In this document: positions 21,732 to 31,752 of the stretch, piece after piece
Layout: each line of letters begins with the position of its first letter
How positions within the stretch are numbered: position 1 is the first letter of the stretch
Assembly: GCA_039111635.1 (NCBI GenBank)
Contig: JBCAQO010000012.1
Span: 1,054,001-1,118,000, forward strand
Length of the DNA: 64,000 nt
DNA from: Heterobasidion occidentale
Taxonomy: Eukaryota; Basidiomycota; Agaricomycetes; Russulales; Bondarzewiaceae
Direction of reading: 5' to 3'
Program-made: the position numbers and the translations under genes
Notes under the pieces: generated by a model
The model's input: the letters and a program-made list of their open reading frames with translations, nothing else
Told to the model about the DNA's origin: nothing
Databases searched by the model: none

Positions 21732-24700
21732 ATGACCAGCCATATCATCACCCCCATTTGACTTGATGTGCGATTAACAACTCGAGGAAGAAGCGCTGGA
21801 GCCAGGGCCGCCATCGACTCAGCATGTGAAGGGATTTTGGTGAACGAGAAATGGGTACAGAAGCACAACCTTCCCACCTATCCTTTAAACCGCCCCATCC
21901 GCGTTCGCAACGTCGATGACACCATCAACAAGGCAGGCCTCATTCGACGAGGCCTAGACGCGAATCTCACCATCAAGGATAAACCGGGGAGAACGCACAC
22001 CGAACGCGTACAGATGTTCATCACCAATCTAGGGAAAAGACGACATGCTCCTAGGAATGGATTGGTTGAAATACCACGACCCCTCCATCGGGTGGAGGCG
22101 CCGTGAAGTACACTTTGATCGATGCCCCGGAGATTGCCAACAACCACATGGGTTTACCAAGGCAAGGGAAGAGCCTACCAAGAAGGCATGGCTAGCTAAA
22201 CTATGCGGTGACAAGATTCCTCAGCGGACGAAACTGCATCTTGTCTCAGAACCGGTAGGACCTTCGTGGACTTGGACAAAGAGACAATGGGACCAAGTAC
22301 CTGCGAAAGAATGGAAAACTCGGTTCATGGAGTCACTCGAGCACAAATCCCGACAACGCAAGGCTCGGAAATGGCTCGAGGAGCAAGTAACCGAAAGGAA
22401 GAAACACCGGCAAGCTCAGCAAGAGGTAGCCCAGGGCGAAGCTTCAGGAAAAGTCGCTGAAGAAGCGCAAACACCATTTGACTCCTCCACAATGAATAGC
22501 GCAGGAGAACCCGTCATCAGGAAGGTAGCTCCCGAACCCTCGGGGTTCGCAAGCTTTGACGAAGACCTGGAGGAAGAAATCGACACCACCGACTTGAAGA
22601 GTCGGGTGCCGGCAGAATATCATTCTTACCTCGACATCTTCAGTGAAAGACGATCACAGAGGCTTCCCCAACACACCATATGGGACCATGCGATAAACCT
22701 CAAACCATCTTTTGTACCCCAGGCTCCACGAATATTTCCTTTGAGTCCGGAAAAACATGATGAACTAGGGAAATTCGTCAAAGAGCACCTTTCTAGGGGG
22801 ACGATACGTCGATCAACAGCACATAGCGCGGCCTCTTTCTTCTTTATAAACAAGAAAGATGGGAAGCTCCGTCCGGTACAAGATTATCGCCACCTTAACG
22901 AACACACCATTCGAGACGTCTGCCCTCTACCATTAATCCAAGAACTATTGGATGTTATTAAAGGCGCAACGGTGTTCTCGAAACTCGATGTTCGGTGGGG
23001 ATATAACAACGTGCGCATCAAGAAAGGAGACGAATCCAAAGCGGCCTTCGTCACACCCTTAGGGCTTTTCGAACCTACAGTAATGTTCTTTGGGCTCTGC
23101 AATTCCCCAGAACCTTCCAAGCCATGATGAACATGATATTCCAGGAGCTCATCTTGGCCCGGAAAATAGCGGTATATATGGACGACATCCTCATCTTCAC
23201 GAAGACCACAGCAGAACACATTGTGATTCTTCGGCGAGTCCTCCAAATCCTGCACGACAACGATCTTTACCTCAAACCAGAGAAGTGCGAGTTCCACAAG
23301 GAGAAGCTGAACTACCTTGGGTACACGATCTCAAAAGACCACGTCGCTATGGAAGACTCGAAGATTGAAGCTATACAGGAATGGCCCATCCCGCGCACAG
23401 TCCGCGACATCCGCTCTTTCTTAGGCTTAGGGAACTTTTACCGACGATTCATCAACAAGTTCTCCTTGATCGCTCGGCCCCTACACGACCTCACGAAGAA
23501 AGATACGAGATGGGACTGGACCACGGAGTGTCAACAGGCATTTGATCGATTGAAGAAGGCCTTCATCAGTCAACCCGTCCTATTATACCCTGACCCGATG
23601 TGTCCCTACCGGCTCGTCACCAACGCTTCCCTCGCTGCATACGGTGCAGTCCTCTTACAGGAAGGACCTGATAACGACTGGCACCCCGTTGCCTACCTCT
23701 CGGGATCATTCTCACCACCCGAACGGAATTATGACGTGCACGATCGCGAACTCCTTGCTATTATCAAGGCGCTGGAGCACTGGAAACACTACCTCGAAGG
23801 CGCTCGACACCCCTTTGAGGTCTGGACGGACCACAAGAATCTGGAACACTTTCAGACCGCACGCGACCTATCAAGGCGACAAGCACGCTGGAGTCTGTTT
23901 TTGTCTCAATTTGACTTCCAGCTCAGTTACAAAGCTGGAACCACTAATCATGCCGATGCTCTGTCCAGGCATCCAGACCTTAGTGAGGGGGTGGAATCTG
24001 ATAACAAGGCACAGACTCTACTCCCGTCCAGACTTTTCACCGAGTCCAGCGAAACTCTAGTAGAGTCAAGCGAAGGCATACACATCAAAGCAACGGAACT
24101 TGTATCCTCAGACATCCTTTCCCTCATTTGACACTCGCGTTCAGAACACGACTTGCTAGTTGATGTCGCCCTCAAGAAACTGCTGGAAAAAGGACCAAAT
24201 GCAATGAAGGGTGACCTAGGAAAATGGACACATGAAGATGGCATCACAAGACGTGACGGTTACATTTGTGTTCCAAAGGACGACCTCCTCTGACGAACCA
24301 TTGTCAAAACACACCATGACACTATGGCTACAGGACACCCAGGCCGAGTAAAGACCTTGGATTTGGTACAGCGCCATTATTGGTGGTCAAGCATGACCAA
24401 ATTTGTACACCAATATGTGGATGGATGCGCAGTCTGCCAATCTACCAAGAACCTTCCCCACAGGACCCATCCACCGATCCAACCACTGGAAACCACAAAC
24501 GTCCCTTGGCGCTTTATCTCCACCGACTTCGTAACAGACCTCCCAGAAAGCAGAGGCTACAACTCGATAAACGTGGTGGTCGATCAAGGCCTGTCAAAAG
24601 GAATAGTCATAACCCCGTGCAAAAAGACAATCACGGCCAAAGAAACTACGACGCTCTTCCAGGACAACGTGTTCAAACGATATGGTTTACCAACCAAGGT

Positions 24701-25586
24701 GGTGTCCGACAGAGGTCCTCAATTTGCGGCAAAGTTCACAAGGGAACTATGGAAAGGAATGGGAATCACCCCTGCCCTCAGCACAGCTTACCATTCCCAA
24801 ATGGACGGAGAAACAGAACGGGTAAACCAAGAGATCGAGCAATTCTTGCGAGTGTTTTGTAACTACCACCAAGATAATTGGGTAGACTTGATCCCCTTCG
24901 CAGAATTCTCCCACAACACTCAGAAGCACTCCGCCACTGGGAAATCGCCGTTTGAAGTCCTTTACGGGTTTAATCCACCATACTCGGTCGACTCAGCTCT
25001 GGAGACCAAAGTGCCCGCAGTAACTGAACGTTTGCAGCTAATCAAAGAAGTCCAAGAAGATGCGGCCGCAAGTCTACAAATAGCAGCGCAGCACGCCAAG
25101 GACCGGGACCTACACAGGGAACTTCCGCAGTGGGAAGTAGGAACCCAAGTTTGGTTAGAAGGAACCCATATTTGGACGACTCATCCGAAATTCAAGCTGG
25201 CACCTAGGCGCTATGGCCCCTTTTCAGTGACCGAAAGAATCGGCCCTCTGGCTTATCGGCTGAAGATACCGGAAACATGGAAGATACACCCGGTGTTTCA
25301 TGCCTCCATACTCACAGAATATCATAAGACAGAGGCCCACGGAAGGAATTTTCCCAGACCTGCCCCGGAGATCTTGAACGAAGAAGAGCACTATGAAGTG
25401 GAGGCCATCTTGGACTCCCGACGTTAGGGACGAGGAACCAAATACCTTGTCAAGTGGGTCGGATACTCCGAGGCCGATAATACTTGGGAACCCTTTGCCC
25501 TCCTCAAAGATACGGCCGACGAGGTGCTTCGTGAATTCCACGAAAGCTACCCAGACAAGCCCTGACCAGCGGTGATTAGGCTTTAG
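21732..25586 (+). pseudogene. Copy 3 pol, inactivated by stops and two frameshifts
   Basis: Colinear with copy 2 pol. There is a TGA at about codon 10 (CGA in copy 2), one inserted base near 22041, one deleted base near 23110 that restores the frame, and later stops near 24131 (TGA), 24293 (TGA), 25427 (TAG) and 25565 (TGA). Most sit where copy 2 has Arg, Gln or Trp codons. RNase H reads VTNASLAAYG, losing the catalytic Asp, whereas RT keeps SKLD and YMDD. Integrase and chromodomain are still readable (TKYLVKWVGYSEADNTWEPF). Confidence 0.92.
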
Positions 25587-25643
25587 AAAGGTATAAAAAG
25601 GGAGACACCCGTCCTTTCCAAAGCAAGAATCCTTCCCCAGTAC

Positions 25644-27023
25644 ATGTCCGACCACTCCTCCCTTGATTACTCCCCTGGACGTGCCATGCTCATCGATGAC
25701 GGAACTACCTCCTCCCCTTCAAGAAACCCCTTACCAGACATCATTCTGGCCGTGGCCAACCCCAACACTGGACGCCCTAGCCGAGGCAGCTGCCCAGCGA
25801 CTCCAGAAGGAATTCCCATACCGATCATTGTCCACCAAACCGCGCTCGCCATCGAAGATCGAACGGGTTCCCGAACCTCACCCCGGTTTGAGAGAGCTCA
25901 TGACGAGCACGATGAAGGACACCAAGAAGAAGGAAGACCTACTCCGTCAACGCCTCCGCGACCGACGACAGTGTTGGCTCAAGGAGACACAAGGCAGGAA
26001 ACGAGAGGCGGAGGAAGACCAGGAAACCCTGCGAACCTGGCATCGCCTACAGTTGCTGAGACAGGTATACAAGAACCAGCAACGGCTGGTACATCGGCTG
26101 CCAGGACCAGAGGACCCCCTACCAGTAGTAGAAATCTGCACCCCGGAGAGTTGGAAGGGCTAGGAGACGCGCTGCTCCAGCGCACCACCATCTCTGCGGT
26201 AATTCAGATGGCCATAGCGCTAGCCTTACAAAGGCTCGCTAACTTCTTCGCAGGGCAACCAGGGAGCGAGAGCGACGACATACCCCAATGCCTCGCTGAC
26301 GCAAGCGACCAGGTCAGGCTTCTGGCTCATGCAGATGATCATAGGGCCGCCTCCTGGTATGCCCGAGGAAATAATGGGGCTTACGCCTTGCTCATTCACC
26401 CGGACGAGTTCTCCTCCTTCATCAATTTGGAGCTCCTACCCACCCTCATCTCGCACACCGACGTGGGCCATTCCTCCCATGCCCATCCCGTTTGGATTGA
26501 CCCATTCCGCGTCCAACCATGGAACGCCGAAGCCAGCAGAACGGCCCCAGTTACAGGTAGCCGAGACGCAACCGTCCAGACAGAATACGTCTGGACTACG
26601 GTTCAACGACAGGCCCGAAGGGATCGAGAAACCCTTCCTCTCGCATCGACAGGACAATCCACCGGGCAGGACGCAGGAGGCAGCAATGAGGAACACCCTC
26701 CAAGGTACAGGAGGAATGAGGGATGGGGGAACCAGAGAGCAAGGACAATCCTTCAGCCCAGGCGAAGCAGTCCTAGAAGAACTCGACCAAGAGATTCGCC
26801 GACTCCAAACCATCCTCGAGATAATCGAACTGAAGGAGCACATCCACACATTGGTAGAAGAACTCCAATCCGCCAGCGCCCGACTCAGCGAACTACTTCC
26901 TGGACTCGAGCGGAACTAGACACCTGGGACGAGGTCAAAGACGGCAATTACGACGACATCGACCCCTATTACAGGCCAGATGAAGGATACGGGGATTACG
27001 GAGACATTGGCGGGGGATATTAG
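25644..27023 (+). CDS. Copy 3 ORF3 (459 codons) with overlapping second frame
   Basis: Frame B is uninterrupted for 459 codons from MSDHSSLDYS to DYGDIGGGY, although pol of the same element carries at least five stops. The overlapping frame is open over 25663-26163 (coiled-coil-like, ICTPESWKG then TAG) and 26329-26919 (Leu-rich coil, LLPGLERN then TAG). The layout matches copies 1 and 2 to the same stops. No known domain is recognised. The C-rich composition lowers the chance of stops in frame B, so openness alone does not prove selection. Confidence 0.6.
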   Translation: MSDHSSLDYSPGRAMLIDDGTTSSPSRNPLPDIILAVANPNTGRPSRGSCPATPEGIPIPIIVHQTALAIEDRTGSRTSPRFERAHDEHDEGHQEEGRPTPSTPPRPTTVLAQGDTRQETRGGGRPGNPANLASPTVAETGIQEPATAGTSAARTRGPPTSSRNLHPGELEGLGDALLQRTTISAVIQMAIALALQRLANFFAGQPGSESDDIPQCLADASDQVRLLAHADDHRAASWYARGNNGAYALLIHPDEFSSFINLELLPTLISHTDVGHSSHAHPVWIDPFRVQPWNAEASRTAPVTGSRDATVQTEYVWTTVQRQARRDRETLPLASTGQSTGQDAGGSNEEHPPRYRRNEGWGNQRARTILQPRRSSPRRTRPRDSPTPNHPRDNRTEGAHPHIGRRTPIRQRPTQRTTSWTRAELDTWDEVKDGNYDDIDPYYRPDEGYGDYGDIGGGY

Positions 27024-28760
27024 ACCAGGGAGTCGTGAAACCCCTTGTCGTTAACAAGGTGACGGAGAGGAAAGGACCCTCCGCACCACAGGTACCAGTT
27101 TCACGCACAGGATGCCGGAACGAACGTCCTGCATGATGTTAAACTGTGAAAAGATAAGAAGGCAGGGGAAGTACCTGACCATTTTGCGTTGCAGCCCTCC
27201 GGTCTCAAGACAAGGACAAGCATCTAACACTCTCGTTGTCAAGAGGTATTCTGACAAGCGAATCGGGCGTCCCGCTTGTCTCCCCAGTTTTACAGGACCC
27301 TTTCCGCATTAGGAGGCCCTTAGGATTCACAACATAACCTTGGTACTGGTACATGAATGATGCATGAATATTGGTGGGAAATCGTGTTGCATACCCGCCG
27401 TTGGGGAACGGTGGATCAACCTCGCTGTCAAGGTCTGACAGGTGTCTTGGACGTCCCACTTTGGATCTCCGGTTTTACAGGGTCGTTTCCGCATTAGGGG
27501 GCCCTATCTGCGATGCAGGTACATAGTGGCCGCACTCCACTAGTAACCCAAAACGGAGAAAATACATCCGCAACGATGTAAAACTACAAAAGGCTTGGTC
27601 CACAATGACGATAAACTAGTTACCGTCCGGAACGACGCTAAAGCTACCAAGACCCTCGGAGCGTGGTTGTATTCTGGCAGACGGTGGAAGGGAGGGCCTC
27701 CACCGTTGCGGAACCCTGCCGACTAGGTCAAGGCACTTCCATATTCCATACGCCCTACAGTAAAAGAATATGGGGTCAACACGGTTCAATTCCGTGCGAG
27801 GGGTTTGGGGACATGGAGCGGGTTGTCAGTCTTCTGACAAGGCCACGACTACTCCATGGCGCTCCCATTCTACCCTTGAAGTCCGAAGCAAGGATTCCGC
27901 TTCAAGGGCCAGTCAAGAGGCAACTGGGATAGTGCCTCAGGTTTTGGATGTCCGCAATGACGGTAAACTACAGAGGCCCTCCATGGTGTTAAACTGGGAT
28001 TACCCTTTCCTTACAGGGTCATGAGCAGTGTCCAAACATGAGATATGTTTTGGCATTGCTGCGTCCGCAAAGACGTTAAACTACCACTCCTTTCAGCATA
28101 GGAGATGTTGATTAACATCGTTGTTGACACCACGATGTTGATCTAGTCCGCAATGATGATAAACTATTATCCCTTTGCTCTAGGGATCGTATTGGAGCTG
28201 GAATTACCACTTCCAGCTGCGATAGTCCGAAATGACCTTAAACTACCCTCACCCCGGAGGATTAAATCTATCGAGGCTCGGGAGGTTCAAGCCAGGTGAT
28301 AGCAGACGTCCGCAAAGACTATAAACTAGTTGCCGTCCTTCATGACGATAAACTGAGCTGCCCTTCTGTCTACAGGGCCATGTGAGTTGTGTCAAAATAG
28401 GCCTTCAAGTCTATTCTCGCAACTCTAGAAGTTATCCGGTTTGATATAGTATAAACCGTCACCATCTTTTCCTCAATGGGAACCCTGTCAAGAAGGAGGA
28501 ACTGGTCTATGGCCCTATGCGCATCACCGATGGATGTTCCGGCGTGCAGAAACACCTGCTGTCTTGTTTACAGGTACTCCTACGTTGGGAGATGGATAGG
28601 TCCGCAACAACCTTGGTTTAAACTAGCAGGACAGTCCGCAACGACTTGTGCATAAACTAGCCTCAGTCCGCGATGACTTAAGGATAAACTAGCGTACGTC
28701 CGCAAAGACGCAAAACTACGGACGTCCGGCACGACATTAAACTACCAGGGCATACCTTAC
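27024..28760 (+). repeat. Copy 3 motif/stem-loop array
   Basis: About sixteen copies of GTCCGCAAYGAYNNTAAACTA or close variants, near 27127, 27571, 27597, 27624, 27950, 27975, 28063, 28146, 28223, 28306, 28333, 28600, 28632, 28663, 28697 and 28724. Spacers fold back: CTCCT..AGGAG after 28085, GATTAACATCGT..ACGATGTTGATC near 28108-28143, ACCCT..AGGGT near 28000, CCATATTC..GAATATGG near 27738-27773. A T-arm-like hairpin (CACGG TTCAATT CCGTG) is at 27780-27796. I see no reading frame that explains the conservation. Confidence 0.75.
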
Positions 28761-29575
28761 GCTGACCCCGCATAATTACCGTCAAGGTGGATACCATGGT
28801 CTATTCAAGAGACCGTGGGGTTCAAAGTCTATTCTTCAAAGTCCTTACCTCGTGTTCAATACGCAGAGCGCTGCTACATGCTCACTCCCTTGTGAAAAAC
28901 AAACTCTGGACGAACACTCAATCTCTAACCAGGATGGGCCACCGTATGGGGCTGACAGAGTTAGGGATCTTCAAAGGGGTCTTGCCGGATTCAAAACAAG
29001 TCAAGAAAATGTCTATTCTTGATAGGTGGGTGGGCCTAAGCCTTTAGCAAGCGATCAACCCACACGCACCTGGAGTCCCCCTCGATACCAGAGATCAAGG
29101 AGATGAAGATCTATCCTGGAAACACTGAAGCATGGCCTTCGGCATTTTGAAGAAGAACGACACACACCCATCCACAGACGAGTTTCTATTTCATCTCACA
29201 ATCGTTCGCACGACACCTTTCTGCATTGTCGCCAGACGACACTGGCTCATCAAACCTACCAGGGAGTCCTAGTCGAGTAACTGCCTATTGACTCTAGGAG
29301 TGTACTCACACAAAACGTACGGTGAAGGAAGAACACCGAGGGTGATGCAATATTATGGCTGATATTGCTATGAACCTGGATCAAACAGCTCAACGGAGAT
29401 AGAAAACTCCTAGGCGTTGTAAACGACGTAGGTCGGTCTTTGCCCCAGAAAACGAAGTGACATTGGGAAGACGCATCCCAATCTATTTTGATGACCAGAA
29501 AGCAATTGTACGTGGAACGACGATGAAGCTCAAGCGAGTAGTCCCCTCAGGAGTTGGGACCTAGAAAGGGGGTAA
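28761..29575 (+). pseudogene. Copy 3 tail with relic of basic ORF4 and polypurine tract
   Basis: A conserved short frame (28787-29047, MDTMVYSRDRGVQ...) is followed by the relic of ORF4 from about 29120. The latter still reads RRCKRRRS and GRRIPIYFDDQKAIVRG but has a TAG where copy 2 has CGG. The block ends at the tract CTAGAAAGGGGGTAA (29561-29575) next to the 3' LTR. Confidence 0.55.
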
Positions 29576-30163
29576 TGTTATGACTTGACCGATCGGGGCC
29601 CTTCGGGGTCGGTCTAACCGATGGATCAAGCATCACATGCTAGGCGGCTCCACTACGGAGCATACATCAAGGTATTCGGCATGTCCTTAGGAGCCGACAA
29701 GACCGATGGTTCTTCAAGACATCGGTAGAGGCTATATGAGAGGGACAAGAGGCTCACGGAGTTCACACAGTAATGAGAGAGGCATTCACATGCCATGGGC
29801 TTAGGGCTTATGGGTAAGCACCTTATCGCACCATGATGGATCAGTGCGACTGGAGAAGTACAAGAGTAGGCACCGGATGAGAAAGACGGCGACCACAGCT
29901 CTCCTAGGATGGGAACCTGGAGAAGCACACGGACTCTTACCCTATACCCCATACAGTATATAAGGCCCATAGAATAGGCTGAGGATCTTCAGTCTATTCT
30001 CTTCGTTCCTACGCAGTCACCACACTGTGTAACTTAGAGCCAATCATTATTCCCTCCTGTATCGTTGCCTGATACAGTCGAGACTTCGCCCACCACTCAG
30101 TCCACTGTGCGACCTAGGGAAGAACCTGTTACTCTTGGGTTACTGAACGAGCAGTTCATAACA
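29576..30163 (+). repeat. 3' LTR of copy 3
   Basis: 588 bp, partner of 19380-19967. It ends GCAGTTCATAACA. About eleven substitutions separate the two, ten of them transitions. Confidence 0.93.
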
Positions 30164-31016
30164 GTTTTTGTAAATAAAAATGTTTGCCTTCTGATAGACA
30201 TGCGCTATGAAGACAGGTGACGTGGCGATAGAGTGGTCAGTCAAGTGCTTTGGATGTAACTCAGACTTGGACTGCATCACTGACTCATTACTATTGACAT
30301 GCTAAACACATGAACGCTTACTTAGGGTTCCTGACCCTGTTCCTGGTTTATGATAGGATCAACAATGTGGATAGACATTTGATATGGATGTGGATAGACA
30401 TTAGTGATCAGTTACTATACTTAGTTACATTGCAGATTAATAATGCATCATTGCTTATGGATCTCGATTGTTTACTTCGGTACCTTAGAAGCACACAGAC
30501 CAGATCCAGATCCGGCCCTAGATACTTCCTTGTATAAATAGGTGAGATGAGCTTCTAAGAAGCTCAGCTCGTTCATCTGTAATACACTCAATCTCTACAC
30601 TGCGCCTGGTGTCTGGCTACCTTCCTAGCCCACACTTCGTAATCTCTGTCAGATCTGAGACTTCCTTACACAGTCTGATGAAGCACTGGACTCGTCTCTC
30701 TTCCCTCCTCTCTCTCTGTTCACCCACTCCTACACCGGCCTTGCCGCCTTCCACATTCTCAGTTGGACACCTCCTCATGTCATCTGTTGGATAGGAGAAG
30801 ATCATCTAGTTCCTTCTCACCATCAAAAAGACCTCGAAGATCATCTTCTTAACCTCTTTGAGGACAAAGCAGATAGTGACCCCAAATTCCTTTAGAGGGC
30901 TCAGAGATGATCAATCATCTTCATTCATTGGAGTCTACAGCTCTACGACGCTGTGGAAGTTTAGCCTAGGGATCCCCTTCATGCATTGGTGCATGTGATA
31001 GGTCTCCAACCTCACA
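30164..31016 (+). mobile_element. Decayed LTR fragment of the second family
   Basis: From about 30225 (GTCAGTCAAGTGCTTTGG) to 31016 (GATAGGTCTCCAACCTCACA) this is a diverged copy of the 828-bp LTR at 7060-7887 in opposite orientation. It keeps a TATA box TATAAATA (30533-30540), the stretch GAGCTTCTAAGAAGCTCAGC (itself a palindrome) and the 3' end. The first 60 or so bases after copy 3 are AT-rich and do not align. The palindromic LTR start is lost. Confidence 0.75.
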
Positions 31017-31752
31017 GTTAGAGAGATGGAGTTTAAGTTTTTTTGTCAATAGAGACTGGCCCTGCCTGAATAGAAATTAGGTGTGAAACTGCTTGCTATA
31101 TATGATTGATATATATGGATGTAGGCTTAATCTCACTCAATCTTCCAAATATGGGCAGTTTTACAAAAGCATATATTTATCTTTCCTTTTTGAGATATAA
31201 ATAGTATAAAACCTTTTACATACAAACTACTTATCTAGTACCGGACACTGAGTAAGTAAAAAGTAAAAGTAAACAAGAAAAACAATTTTCAAACAGTAAG
31301 TAAAATAAAAGGTTAGAGCCTTTGTAGGTTGTATATGAGAATTATCCTCAATGCCATGCAAGCTGCATCTGCAAGGCACCAATGTTAAGCCATGGCCGCA
31401 AGGTGATTCTGTTTGTTTTGTGTACACTTATCATTGTGCTTGCTATTGTCTTGCAAGCTGCTCCTTAGATACATGTTAATAATCATAGTTGGTGATGTCT
31501 TGAGAGACACCTGCATTGTCTTCTAAGACTTGACTAGAGTTCATGTCCCATTTTGGACAGTATTGAACTTAAATCAACTACACAGACTTGCACCAAGATA
31601 CCAAGTTGTTATCAGCAAACCCTAGACACCTCTAGTGCTAGTGGACCTAGTGAAAGCTAGGTCTCAGCAGTAGGATTTCTGATGCACTCTCAAACATGTG
31701 GGGATTCTCACTGAGCATAAAGGCTCAAGCATTTTGCATAGTAAGAGTCATA
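31017..31752. other. AT-rich spacer between transposon nest and Sin1 gene
   Basis: AT-rich DNA with no credible reading frame. It probably includes the 3' untranslated region of the Sin1 gene on its right. I see no repeat shared with the rest of the window. Confidence 0.5.

Larger units (their letters stand above)
19380..30163 (+). mobile_element. Gypsy copy 3, full-length but inactivated (10,784 bp)
   Basis: 5' LTR 19380-19967 and 3' LTR 29576-30163, both 588 bp, with about eleven differences between them, nearly all transitions. This makes it older than copy 2. The internal region is complete in order: primer site, gag, pol, ORF3, array, basic ORF relic, polypurine tract. The flanks do not match (TCCTG before, GTTTT after), so the target duplication is missing and copy 1 is not resumed on the right. 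Recombination between the 3' ends of copies 1 and 3 would explain both. Confidence 0.93.

Noticed and set aside
27780..27796. A functional tRNA gene around the T-arm-like hairpin
   Set aside because: No matching acceptor, D or anticodon stem can be drawn in the 70 bases upstream; that stretch folds as a different long hairpin.
27024..28760. Repeated 20-base motif resembling a CRISPR array
   Set aside because: Repeats vary, spacers are themselves hairpins conserved between copies, there are no cas genes, and the host is a eukaryote. It is part of a retrotransposon.
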